From Siphlonurus alternatus (taxonomy: Eukaryota > Arthropoda > Insecta > Ephemeroptera > Siphlonuridae): 64,000 nt of DNA. The notes under the pieces were generated by a model that saw only the letters and a program-made list of their open reading frames with translations, did not search any database and was not told where the DNA came from. Made by a program: the position numbers and the translations under genes. Where the stretch lies: positions 31,255,969-31,319,968 of the forward strand of contig OX463778.1 of the NCBI GenBank assembly GCA_949825025.1. Reading direction: 5' to 3'. Position 1 is the stretch's first letter. Each line of letters starts with the position of its first letter. Below are positions 13,169-27,839 of this stretch, piece after piece.

Positions 13169-14110
13169 ATAACTAATAAATTAATTTAAAAAATTCGGAT
13201 CGACCGATTGTTTTGAAATTTTTTTGACTCTTTTTTGTTGCTAATTAATTAAGAACAAACAGTTTCCAAAAAAAAAAAAAAAAAAAAGGAAAAGAATATT
13301 ATTATGAGGTTGCTAAGATTTGTATGTTAATCAAATGGGACTACCACAAAGATATAATAGTTAATTGTATCATGGTTCTTAATTATATATATAGCACCAA
13401 AAAAATGTGGAACAAATTTAAAAACAATCGGACGATCCAATTTTTTAAAATTAATTTCTTAGTTTACAGGTTTCCATGGAAAAGCCCTATACTGAAAATT
13501 TAAAAAATTAATTTAAAAAAATTGGATCGTCCGATTGTTTTGAAATTTTTTTTACATTTTTTTGGTGCTATAAGAACTGTCTCTAAAAAAAAATCAGAAT
13601 TATTATGAGGTTGCTAAGGTTTACATGTTAATCAAATTGGACTGCAACAATCGATTGTTTGTGTTATCTTACCCTTAAAAGGTATAATCTAGCTGAGAAT
13701 TTGTCTGTCAAGCTAGGTCACACAATAAAAAAAAAAAAGGCGTGACTACACTAGCTGGCAACCATGGAGGAAATATTATCCTTGCTGGCAACTGTTGCAT
13801 CAGTAATGCGAATCTGGCAGGAGGGGGAGGTGACTTATACAGTCCCTGAGAGCATTGCCAAGTTTTTTAGAGCTTATTAAAAACAATCATCGCCACGGTT
13901 CGAAATATATGAAAACAATTCAGAAAGTCTAAAATATTAGGTTTTAGTAAAAAAAAAAAAAAAGTAAAAGAATCTGTCGTATAGTTTTTTGCAATGCTAA
14001 TTAACAAATTTAACATTGGAAGTATACAAAATTCTCATTAAAAAAAAATAATTATAATTAAACTAGAGCGGCCCATTTCTCCATGTTAAATTAGTCAACT
14101 TTAAAAATTC

Positions 14111-14462
14111 TTAAGGGTAAGGTAACGCCACTAATGTTAAAAAAAGTCCCTCACACAAAAATTCTGAAAAATATTTAAAATGTTCTCCTCTACACCCCCT
14201 ATCAGTAGGTAAAATATCAGGTATACAAATACGATCTAGTTTTTGAGTTATGAATTTTTAAATTGGCTAATTTAACATGGAGAAATGGAATTCCCATGTT
14301 AAATTAGTCAACTTTAAAAATTCATAACTCAAAAACTAGATCGTATTTGTACACCTGATATTTTACCTACTGATAGGGGGTGTAGAGGAGAACATTTTAA
14401 ATTTTTTTCAGAATTTTTGTGAGGGATTTTTTTTAACATTGGTGGCGTTACCTTACCCTTAA
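14111..14462. mobile_element. Family A foldback inserted in a family B foldback
   Basis: A complete A element with TTAA at both ends. Its left flank (CAACTTTAAAAATTC) and right flank (CTCGAAAACTAGC) are contiguous in family B, as the copy at 31671 shows. Removing A and one TTAA restores the B arm, which ends at about 14615. Confidence 0.88.
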
Positions 14463-14744
14463 CTCGAAAACTAGCTTGTTTTTGTATACCAGATATTTTA
14501 GCTATTACTGCATGATAAGGGAAGTAGAGGAGAATATTTTCCATTTTTTTCTTAAATTTCATGAATGGGATATTTTTAGCATTGGGTCAGCTGATCCGTG
14601 TTATCTCTACCTTAAACCAATTTTAAAAAAAAGCACACAGAATATCATTTCAAGAGCTGTGGAACATTTTCTTATATAATTAAGAAAGTTAATTTCGTGA
14701 AGAGGCATTATTGTAAACATTTACCATTAGGTTGAGTTGAACTC

Positions 14745-14922
14745 TACAGTATAACTGATCTTGGTTTACCTCCAGACAGTTCAGTAGACTAGACGGCGCC
14801 AGCTATATCAGCCAATGAAAAGGTGGCCAGCAGTCATTCTAGCCTTTTCATTGGCTGATATCTGGCGCCATTTGGTCTAGACTGAACTGTCTAGATGTAA
14901 ACTAAGATCTGTTATACTGTAC
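14745..14922. mobile_element. Short inverted-repeat MITE, Tc1/mariner-like ends
   Basis: Termini TACAGTATAAC and GTTATACTGTA imply a TA target duplication. The arms of about 75 bp share GACAGTTCAGT, GGCGCCA and CAGCCAATGAAAAGG with their reverse complements. It lies between the nest and the 3' end of RACK1. Confidence 0.8.
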
Positions 14923-15135
14923 CCAACATTTCTTGTCTCTAATTTAATTTTTAAATAGCACAAATAACCTATTTCAAGTTATGAGATACTTTTCCGATGT
15001 CTTCTTCATAATAGTTCAATGTTCCCCCCTCGTAATGAAGTTACACTAGAGTCTATGTAGGGTTAAGTTTACTGGGTACAAATAGGATAAACTTAAAAAG
15101 AAAAAAAAAGACAAGTTCCTTTGTGTATTTTTAGT

Positions 15136-15141
15136 TTTATT
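15136..15141 (-). terminator. RACK1 polyadenylation signal
   Basis: AATAAA on the minus strand, two bases after the RACK1 stop codon, implying a very short 3' UTR. Confidence 0.7.
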
Positions 15142-15143
15142 GT

Positions 15144-18100
15144 TTAGTGCGAGGACACAGACACCTGCCAGACGCGGATGGTGTTGTCAGAGTATCCAGC
15201 GAAGAGGGTCTGACCGTCAGTAGACCAGGCGAGGGAGAGACACTGGGGGGGCTCTGCCTTGGCTTGGGACACCACTTCTGGGCGCAGCTCTTCCACCATG
15301 TCCTTACTCTCGAGATCCTGCAGGCACAACAAAATAGTTAGAGTCAAGACCAGACAACTTGTAAACAGCAGTTTCCGTGGCAGTATTAGCCATATCAGAT
15401 CCATATCCGCAGCAGTTAGTGAGATCACAGAATTTTCAGATATGCTCAAAGTGTTTTACATCATTATGGCTAAGGGGAAACACATTACTTCAAATAAAAA
15501 ATATGAAAATTTATGAGAAACTGAAATTTTTTATTTTGATCATAGGCGATCTTTTGAACATGGATTAAATTGACTTGGACAAAATAGACGTTATACTGTA
15601 ACAAAGGAGATTTGAATTTTTGAAGTTATCTCAGCTTTAAATTCAATATATTTACAGCTTAAAATTTAAGGAAATAAAGGCAATAAGTTAAACACAAATT
15701 CTCAATCTACTGGGTAATAAATTGAAGCACCATAAACAACATACCCAGATCTTGATGGAGGGTCCAAAGGCAGCACACAGCCAATAGCGGTTAGGCGAGA
15801 AGCACAAGGCCGTGATGATGTCATTGTGGTCAAGGGTGTGCAGGTGCTTTCCGTCATTTAGGTCCCACAGCATGGCCTTGCAGTCCTGAAACAAACCATA
15901 ATGTCACACAAGAGTAACTACCAAAGTAACCCACTTGTCGTGGGAGGAGAGAGGTTTTGTCAGACCCATATCCGCAGTGTGCGATCAGGTTCATCACGCA
16001 ACAGAATGGTTTCATCATCCAAAACATGCCACCAACTTTCAAGATCTATGTATAATTTTTGACAGTTGTTAAAGTTTGGTTCTTATATCCATTATATAGA
16101 TATTTTAAGGAAAAGAACCATTGTGGTTCGGATTTGTTGAAAAAGAAAAGGGATTGCTCAATTAATAATGCTGAAACAAGCAAAAAATGCGTTTCGCACA
16201 ATGTATAGCAACAAAAAAAATACATATTATATAATACAATTCATTTATAATATAATTTAGTGTCACAGAGCAGAAGAAATATATTTATATTAAAGCCTCT
16301 GTGACCAAATGCTCACTTTGCAATTTCCAGAATGCTTCAAAATGTTATCTTTAAAAAATTTATATTTTGGACAAAATGTTCACTTTGCAAACCAAGAAGG
16401 TCTATTGTTATTGTTCCAGGTATGTTTTTTTTTACAACCTTCCTGAAATGCAAAGTGACCATTTGTAGCATTCTGGAAATTGCATTGCGAGCATTTTCCC
16501 TCGTAAATCTCAATATTCAATACATACACACAAATAACTTTATCTTTATAAACTTACACATCAAAATAGTAACTATTTTACTTTGAAAGCTAAGAATTCC
16601 CCTAGATCAAGAATACACACCTTGCCTCCTGATGCACAGAGGGAGCCATCAGGGGAAACAGTGACAGTGTTGAGGTAGCCAGTGTGGCCAATGTGGTTGA
16701 TCTTCAGGCGGCAGTTGGTAAGGTTCCACACCTGCAGAAAAGCATTACATTATTATTAACTACATCACAGAAATCATATTGGCAGCATGATCTAGTAGCA
16801 CATATTTAAAAAATTTGTGACTGAACAAATGTTGGTGATTAAATAATACACACCTTGACCATTCTGTCCCATCCACAGGACACAATGATTGGATTCTGGT
16901 GGTTCGGAGAGAAACGAACACAGGATACCCAGTCAGAGTGGCCCTCCTCCTGTAGGAAAATAATAATTGTTAGTACTACAGTTCACATACACATTGTAAT
17001 GGATGTGAATGTACCTGAATGGTGTACTTGCACTCGGCAAGAGTATTCCACAGCTTGATGGTTTTGTCTCGGCTGCCAGATACGATCTGACGATTGTCCA
17101 CGGAAAAAGCAACACTCAGCACATCCTATAACAAATTAATTTGATGAATAATAAAAAAAGTTTTTTTTTTTTTTTAAATTCTATTAAATTCATGATTTAC
17201 TTCCAATGTAATAATGTATGCATATCTGGTAAATATTATTATTCATTACAGACAAGGCTGCTCTCTTGGCAGAGCGACAGGAATTTTAATTTAATACATA
17301 AGTTTGTTAGCCTAGTTAAAACAATCCGAAAAAATGGAGTGATTTATTCATAATGTTGAGGAATGCCGAGGTTGTATGTATGTCGAGAAATTGAGAAATT
17401 ATAACTGCAGATCAAGGGTGCCATTTCCTCAGCAGACTTGATGTTAAATCCTTCGAAGTCACACCAGTGAGGAGGTTTCACAGAGCAAGCATCTCCTAGA
17501 GTATTGAAATCACAACATGTGAGATCATCGTAATGTCTTTCTTAGAGGTCCTAACTCTAGATTTTATCTCAGAAATTTAAATGCCAAATAAGAGGTCAGC
17601 TCAAGGTCTCATTGGGCAACTTAAAAAGCTCTGATAGTAGTGGAGATTTGTTTGCAAATAATATAGTTATAATAAGAAGAAATAATTTAAAAAAATTACA
17701 GAAAAATATCTGAATTAATCTAAAATACTGAATTACCGAATATCCACTATGTATATAATTATGCAATCAATAGAAGAAGAATAGAATTGGTTAGGTAAAT
17801 TCAAAACGAACGTAGATAAGGTTAAAGCGTGTTGTATGCCTGCACTTGCTGTGTTAAAATCAAGACAACTCTTGAGCTTCTTTTTTTTCTCCGTTGGCGC
17901 TAGTGACACGCACTCTTAACATTGTTAAATAATAATAAAAAAAAAGTTTACTAGCGACACAACATCATTGCGGAGCCAATATTTTGAACCAAAGCGTGGT
18001 TTGGGGCTACCAATTCAATGTGTCACAGTATAAACTAATCTAACTGCAAGTTTGCTTGGCATAAATTACTTGTTATGATTTAATAAACTTCATAAACAAA

Positions 18101-19697
18101 CTAACAACAACAAAAGCCAAAATGCACTTTTTAATAAATAAAAATATTGTGGCTGCGGCAGGCTAGTAGGCTACGCCCCCCTCCTTTATACTGGAGACTT
18201 TACTTCCCATCTGAGCAAATCCTGGATATGCCACCAGCTGTGACAGATCTGTAAAAATTACCGGGTAGCTTTTCCCATAATCAAAATTTGTTCCAGCACT
18301 CCGCAGCAAAATAAAAAAAAAATCCAGTTGGTCGAGATTTTCCTATGGAGCTAAATGTAGTTAGTATGCATAGGTATTTTGGGGCAATTGACACATTTTG
18401 GTCATGTATGAGAAGCTAAATGTATTTTCTGCGGTGTCAACTCTATAGCAGTTTTCAATGACAAGCTTCAACTTAAAAATGCCGCAGCGCCGCATTCTGA
18501 CATCGCTCCATAAGGTTTGTTAGGAGAAAAATCTTATTTATTTTTTCATTCAAATTCTATTCTGCATAAAATCTCGAATATTTTTTATGTTGTGTAAAGT
18601 GATCTTTCCCGTGGCTCATATGAATTATTATAATCTTGCCCTTCATAAGAACCACCGAAAAAAATTAAAAACCAGGTACCGCTGGGTTAAAGGATAGGAA
18701 GCTTGATAGAACATGTCGTCGCGCGCAGTTCGCGCGCTAGATTTTCATTGGCTGAGAAAATTGTGTCGTCAATATTAAAGCTTCTCATTACGTGAAAACA
18801 TCTAAACATCAAATCTTTTAACATATGCATTTCATGTTGTATGATATGCATATGAAGGAGTTTTCACATATACTCGAAAATTGCTATTCCCGTAGGATGC
18901 CGTAGCACACTTGGCTCCATAAGAAAATCAAAGGGATTTTGACTTTGCTGTGGCATGCCGTAGCAATTTTCGAATATGTGAAAACTTCTTTAGGCTCGTT
19001 AGATTGTTCAGACATAAAATGAACTTGATTACCTGGATTCAAAAACTGTCCGTTTATGTTTTGCACCCAATTCTTTGAATTCTTATATGCATACATATGA
19101 TACTTGCAGCTTGTAGATCCATGCATTTAAACGCAGCTGTATGTATATTTTCATGTGTGATCTGCTCATACACAGACACTTACCAAAGTAGTGGTTCCCA
19201 CCTCTTCCCATTAATAATAAAAAAAAATATATAAAAAAAATGCTTCAGTCAATAGATTTGCTGATCCATGATCCACCTCAGCGCACCTTGGTATGGTCTT
19301 CAAAACGGCGGGTTGTGCGCCCTGCAGCAAGATCCCATAGACGCAGGGTCTTGTCCCAGGAACCGGACAGGGCATAGTTGCCATCTGACGAGAGCACCAC
19401 GTCGCTCACAAAGTGAGAGTGACCATAAAGTCGCTTCTGGGGAATGCCGTAGTTAGCGTCATCCCTCGTCAACTTCCAGACGATCAAAGTCTTGTCTAAA
19501 AGTTAAACACATCTGTTGTAAAACTTGTAAATCGAATAGCACGCATAATGTGCTACATGTGGACATGGCAGAAATGTCATCAACTTACCACGAGAGCAAG
19601 ACAGAATCGTGTCGGGATATTTAGGATTGGTAGCAATTTGCGTAACCCATCCGTTGTGTCCACGAAGGGTACCTCGTAGTTGAAGAGTTTCAGTCAT
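15144..19697 (-). CDS. RACK1: RACK1, seven-WD40 ribosomal scaffold protein
   Basis: Scaffold on the head of the 40S ribosomal subunit and receptor for activated protein kinase C; a seven-bladed WD40 propeller. Exons (coding): 19589-19697, 19287-19495, 17015-17125, 16854-16949, 16621-16731, 15745-15885 and 15144-15317. Every junction keeps frame, giving 316 aa against 317 in human. Visible motifs: start [20 protein letters not shown]; the WD-type repeats [33 protein letters not shown] and NTIRVWQV; and the RACK1-specific [16 protein letters not shown]. Introns 5 and 6 each carry a box C/D snoRNA, as RACK1 introns do in vertebrates. Intron 2 (2.2 kb) holds a foldback element and an unexplained coding-like stretch. 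Upstream of the start on the minus strand is a pyrimidine-rich CTCTTTTACTTTTGCC, compatible with a 5' TOP start. Confidence 0.98.
15389..15480 (-). ncRNA. Box C/D snoRNA in RACK1 intron 6
   Basis: On the minus strand: terminal stem GCCATA, C box ATGATGT, D' CTGA, C' TGTGATC, D box CTGA, then TATGGC, which pairs fully with the first stem. The length is 92 nt. The sequence before the D box, CTGCTGCGGATATGGAT, is complementary, with one mismatch, to the LSU rRNA segment I recall as ACCCATATCCGCAGCAG, so it should direct 2'-O-methylation of the A in ACCCA. The C box ends in T, not the canonical A. Confidence 0.8.
15954..16025 (-). ncRNA. Box C/D snoRNA in RACK1 intron 5
   Basis: On the minus strand: stem GTTTTG, C box ATGATGA, C' GTGATGA, D box CTGA and closing stem CAAAAC. 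The length is about 72 nt. No clean D' is visible before C'; a CTGA occurs two bases after C'. The D-box guide CTGCGGATATGGGT is complementary to ACCCATATCCGCAG of LSU rRNA (recalled, not searched), the same site as the intron 6 snoRNA. Confidence 0.85.
16304..16497. repeat. Inverted repeat in RACK1 intron 5
   Basis: Outer arms AAATGCTCACTTTGCAATTT and AATTGCATTGCGAGCATTTT, with CCAGAATGC / GCATTCTGG just inside and a second inner ACTTTGCA / TGCAAAGT pair. A MITE-like hairpin; family unknown. Confidence 0.7.
17347..17541 (-). pseudogene. Coding-like fragment in RACK1 intron 2 (65 codons open)
   Basis: Open between a TAA at 17542-17544 and a TAA at 17344-17346 in otherwise stop-rich AT DNA. 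The reading contains [17 protein letters not shown] and [18 protein letters not shown], with Cys and Trp use that looks protein-like. It has no start codon and no confident splice sites. It could be an exon relic of a membrane protein with an extracellular Cys-rich loop, a transposon fragment or chance. Not recognised. Confidence 0.3.
18855..18991. mobile_element. Family E inverted-repeat MITE, diverged
   Basis: Left end AAGGAGTTTTCACATA, right end TATGTGAAAACTTCTTT, with inner GCCGTAGCA / TTGCTA motifs. A diverged, shorter relative of the copies at 27564 and 38693. In RACK1 intron 2. Confidence 0.7.
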
Positions 19698-20261
19698 TTT
19701 TACTGACGATAACCGTGAATTAGAATGGATTCCGATAGATATTTCACACGACGATAATAAGAAATTTCTTCCTACATTCACGCCGGCAAAAGTAAAAGAG
19801 TTCTGAAAAAATCTCGTCAGAGGGCACTGAGTGTCGTGCTGTAAAAACGCGCTAAGCTTAAAAAATATTTATAAATCCCATTATTTTAACAAAAATCATT
19901 GTATAATTGATAAAAATACATGGAAAATTTATTAATTTTGCTATCTAATTTAGATTTTTACTGTTTTTAATAAATTTATCTCACCAATAGTGAGCAAAAT
20001 TTTACTTTTAGTCTTTGATTATTTATTAGTTCATTAGTTCTTAAATCGTTCGCATTACGACATTCAGATTTTTATAGATGGCAGTACTTTATTCATGACG
20101 TCATTCCAGTCGGTGAATCATCAGCCATTTTGTATGAAACACAAACTTCACCTGTGTCAAATAGCGGAAAAAGACTTTCTCGTATGAAAACTTTTGAAAT
20201 TAGGTGAAGTGCAGTCTAAAATACTAAAACTTAAGTATTAGAAACATTTAATATTAATATA
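19698..20261. promoter_or_regulatory. Bidirectional promoter region RACK1 / PP2Ac
   Basis: The 564 bp between two divergent start codons must contain both transcription starts. A pyrimidine-rich tract lies near 19785-19805 on the RACK1 side, and a perfect CRE, TGACGTCA, at 20096-20103 on the PP2Ac side. No TATA box is obvious near either start. Confidence 0.75.
20096..20103. promoter_or_regulatory. CRE-type site TGACGTCA
   Basis: Palindromic cAMP-response element about 160 bp upstream of the PP2Ac start codon. Vertebrate PPP2CA promoters are reported to contain a CRE. The same octamer also occurs inside several foldback elements here, so only position supports function. Confidence 0.5.
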
Positions 20262-23819
<3,558 letters not shown>

Positions 23820-24072
23820 GCAAGGAGGCAGGCGATGTTGAGGCTGTCAAGGAGGCAAAGCTAGCTTGAACCTGCAGCAACCGGACAAATTTGAGTGTTT
23901 CCTTCTGCTATTGGTTCAAGCTAAGAAGACCTATTCCTACAACTTATGAAGCTTAAGTTTCAGTCCTCAGCCTGTTATCGCACCAAATCGTTTTCTTTTT
24001 GAAATAACGCTACAGTTCTCAAAGGTCTCAAATTAATTTTTTTATGTATTATTTTATTTTCTGTCACTGCGT

Positions 24073-24078
24073 AATAAA
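24073..24078 (+). terminator. PP2Ac polyadenylation signal
   Basis: AATAAA 254 bp after the stop codon, followed by T/GT-rich sequence. A second AATAAA lies at about 24168. Confidence 0.55.
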
Positions 24079-24190
24079 TGTATCTGTTGTAAAAATGTAA
24101 AATTGGGATCAGATTCATTCTGAATGTACTACGTTGCTATGCTGTATCATTATTAAATTAAATTACAATAAAGTTACATTTTAACGGACT

Positions 24191-24330
24191 TAGGCTAGAC
24201 CAATTATTAATAAAACTATAGCAATGTAAAAAATGCATTCTAGTTTTAAGTCCATCATATTAGGCTAGACCAATTATTAATAAAACTATAGCAATGTAAA
24301 AAATGCATTCTAGTTTTAAGTCCATCATAT
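24191..24330. repeat. Perfect 70-bp tandem duplication
   Basis: TAGGCTAGACCAATTATTAA and the following 50 bp occur twice back to back with no visible difference, so the duplication is recent or an assembly artefact. It lies just past the PP2Ac 3' end. Confidence 0.93.
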
Positions 24331-25192
24331 TAAGCAGTTGTCACTATCCAATTTTTTATGGGCTAAAGCCTTATTATTCACAATGACAAAATGTGAAAAA
24401 AATAACATTTATAATCTTGACTACAGAGTTATAAAATAACAATAACAGAGACCTTTGTTGAAGTATCAAAAGAAAAATAATCTTTAAACCTATAAGTTTA
24501 GGGCAATTTAATTCACATCTATATTATAATTTTATTTTATCATCTCGAAATCCTTCATACCTCCCAACTACCTTATACACCATGATCCTGTTTTAACCTG
24601 CCCCAACATCCTTTTTGCCAACTCCCAATAAACATAGGTTAAGTGTGGTCCTCCTTTTCTCCTGTTCTTATTAGAATATTATATAATTATTAAGCTTCTG
24701 GATTTTACACAGACACACCACATTCTTACCTTCTTCTTGTGAGCAGATCATTTATCTTGCCTCATCATGTATATTGCTTAATTGTTTTGGAAAAATCAAT
24801 GCATCAAAACAAGAAAAAAAATGCTTATTTAGCTTTTAGAGGCCATCTCAATTTTTTTTTCTTTGCGTTCCTGTGTACAACAACAGCAAAAAGGAAAAAA
24901 AATGTTGCGGTTCATTAATGGACAAAGCTTATGTTATACAAGTTCTCTGTTTAGAAAACAAAAATAAAAAACAATAAAAAAAAATAATAATATTGTGAAA
25001 TATTGTATAGAAGATAAAATACACACTCTTGGAATATTTAATGGTTAGTTATTATGTGATGTGCCTGGTACGACTGTCAGAAAATAAACAACTCTGTGAA
25101 TGACCTAAAACAATTTATTTTTTATTTTACTTCACCCCATTCTCAAAAAAAAAAAAAAAAAAAAAAAATGGACCAAATCATAATTTACATTG

Positions 25193-25313
25193 GGCCTGTT
25201 CGTAAACCCTGCTCCGTGTACACTTTCTACACCCAATCGACCTTATAGCCCATGTACATAAGGTCGATTGGGTGCAGAAAGTGTACACCGAGCAGGGTTT
25301 ACGAACAGGCCTA
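25193..25313. repeat. Inverted repeat, ~52-bp arms
   Basis: GGCCTGTTCGTAAACCCTGC pairs with its reverse complement at the other end, the match continuing through GTACACTTTCTGCACCCAAT. The loop is about 15 nt. MITE-like hairpin. Confidence 0.88.
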
Positions 25314-25861
25314 TTATTTCAAGCAGGTTAATATTTGAGGGATACACAAGGAAACAATTTTTCTTTAAATATAAAACTATTTATTTGCATTACACAACCA
25401 TCATCCAATTTTTATTTAAAAATTTCATATGTTATAAATTATGTTAATGTCAAAACAATTAATACTGATGATGTTTTTAATCTCCTTATTTGATATCTTA
25501 TCCCAAAACCATGTAGATAATAATATGTGTAGAATAGACACTAAAAAAATATATAACAAAAAATAAAATTAATCATACAACATGGATGTTCCAATGCTGA
25601 GATGGAAAAGGAGAGAAAAATGCAACATCAATTTACATAATTTAATATTTTTTTTTACCCATAATTCTCTTCAATAGTTATGTTCAATTCAATAGTATAT
25701 TTTTTTTTTTTTTTTTGCATCATTCAAATTGACTTGTTACTGAGATAAAAAAAAGCCTTTTGGGAAGAGAAAGTCTTATATATATTGAGTTTGAGAAACA
25801 AGCTCAAGTATATAACTTTAAAAACGACAAGTACTATAATGAAGAGAGACATAAATTTATT

Positions 25862-26216
25862 TTAAGGGTAAGGTAACGCCACCAATGTTAAAAAAAATCC
25901 CTCACACAAAAATTCTGAAAAAAATTTAAAATGTTCTCCTCTACACCCCCTATCAGTAGCTAAAATATCAGGTATACAAATACGATCTAGTTTTTGAGTT
26001 ATGAATTTTTACAGTTGACCAATTTAACATGGGAGTTTCATTTTTCCATGTTAAAGTAGTCAACTTTAAAATTTTATAACTCAAAAACTAGATCGTATTT
26101 GTATACCTGATATTTTAGGTACTGATAGGGGGTATAGAGGAGAACATTTTAAATTTTTCTCAGAATTTTTGTGACAGGGATTTTTTTTAACATTGGTGGC
26201 GTTACCTTACCCTTAA
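25862..26216. mobile_element. Family A foldback element, complete (355 bp)
   Basis: TTAA on both sides, termini TTAAGGGTAAGGTAACGCC and its complement, arms about 165 bp. Lies in the PP2Ac-SLC25A16 intergenic region. Confidence 0.93.
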
Positions 26217-26219
26217 CCA

Positions 26220-27560
26220 CATTTTTTCTTGCAGTATATATTTAATGATTCATTAACTTGCAGTGTGTAGACTGTAGACCTTATTCATATTACTGAAGTT
26301 ATTGTTATATATAACTATGAAAACTCAATAAACATATATTATAATGATTTAATTCTATCTAGATTGAAAGAATTACCTCATTTCTCCTATTATAGCTATG
26401 AAAATATTTACTTATTATATAATATTATATTGAAAATATTATATATATAATACAGACTGAATAAAATGTTAAACAACTAAAACAAATTACAATATATTTA
26501 TTTTTTTAGGGCAAAAGTTCAAAATGAAATTGCATTGTCAATGCTTTCAGATTATTAAATATTAAATAAAAGTTGATTCAATAAAAAGACAAAAAACTGG
26601 TACCATAATCTCTTTTCAAACCACTAAGTTTGAACCAAATTACTTTGGAAAAACCCTGCAGGGGGTCAATAAAAAAATCCCCTCACAACCATTACGTACG
26701 TTCTCTGATACAAAATTAAAGTACACAGAGTAACATGTCTTTTACATTGCCTTCATTGTGACAACTGCTGAGCAAGTTCAGTCATGGACTCCTTTTGAGA
26801 CTCTTGGTAAAATTAGTTGATTCCATTGTTGAATAAATTATAATAAAAATATTATAAAAAAAATCATTCAACAACATTTACCACGGCAGAAAAATATTTG
26901 TACAAGAAAATAACAAAGCATATATATATATAAATATATATATGTAAATAAATATAAAGGAATTCTACATAATATAAATTGCACCTGTGCATACAATAAA
27001 ACGAGAATTATACATGTAACACCGTTAACATTCCATCAATAAAAATTTATATAATTATAACTTCATGTTAGACATGTATCATATTTAATCTGTAGGCCAT
27101 AGATAATCTATAAAATTCATATTTGTTCACATTCCCAAAATAAGCATTCACAAAACAAAACAAAAATGCATAATATACACATATATATATGAAGTATATA
27201 AGCCACAAATACAGTATTTTTTGGAACAAAGGGCATGAAATAAATTTGTTGTTTGCTTAAAACCTATATAGCTAATTATAATTATATGAATGAGAAAAAA
27301 AAAAAAAAAAAAAATGTATTTGCTTAAACAAGTCAAACAAACATTTAATCAAATTAGTGTATGTCCAGTTGTACAGTAATAAATGTAGAGCCGTAACTCG
27401 CCATGGATTCCCCTAATCAACAAAATGGTCATATATGGTGTCAATGGTAAAATGCATTTTGTTCCAACAATACATTGACATAATACAATAAACATATAAT
27501 TAGTATAATTACTTAACTGCATACGTATATATACTGACACACTATATGACCAGGGCAATC
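26220..27560. other. Intergenic, nothing recognised
   Basis: AT-rich sequence with homopolymer runs and short TA tracts (for example 26920-26945). No coding-like ORF, no long inverted repeat. Confidence 0.5.
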
Positions 27561-27563
27561 TAA

Positions 27564-27834
27564 AGGTGCTTTCACATATTCGAAAATCGCTACGGAAACG
27601 CTCCGTAGCTACTCCGTAGCAAATGTGTTGATTTTGCTGCGGCGCTCCGTAGCACCTCGCGATCTTCTGCGGAACGTTCTACGGAACTCCGTAGGAAAAT
27701 CAAGATGAGTTTGATTTTGCTGCGGCATTCACATGATTTTCCGCCGCAGCTGCCGCAGACGAACAAGAATATGTGAAAGGCTTACGGCATTGCTACGGAA
27801 CTCCGTAGCGATTTTCGAATATGTGAAAGCACCT
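27564..27834. mobile_element. Family E MITE, PIF/Harbinger-like (TAA duplication)
   Basis: Starts AGGTGCTTTCACATATTCG and ends CGAATATGTGAAAGCACCT, flanked by TAA on both sides (27561-27563 and 27835-27837). The interior is rich in CTCCGTAGC and CTGCGG motifs and far more GC-rich than the surroundings. A sister copy at 38693 also has TAA flanks. A 3-bp TWA duplication is typical of PIF/Harbinger; assignment is inference. Confidence 0.85.
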
Positions 27835-27839
27835 TAATG

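Larger units (their letters stand above)
8750..14740. mobile_element. Nest of foldback (TTAA-type) elements, no host gene
   Basis: Six kilobases made almost wholly of inverted-repeat arms from three related families. Recognisable pieces: a family B/C right end at about 9005-9080, a B arm from 9080, a minisatellite at 9297, an intact family A element at 10583-10942, a B/C left arm from about 11528, a family C copy at about 13310-13677, and a B element split by a family A insertion at 14070-14615. No host coding region was seen. Confidence 0.75.

Noticed and set aside
17430..17545. A third box C/D snoRNA in RACK1 intron 2
   Set aside because: A CTGA is present, but the C box (ATGATCT) is too far from RTGATGA, the terminal stem is weak and the guide matches no rRNA I recall.
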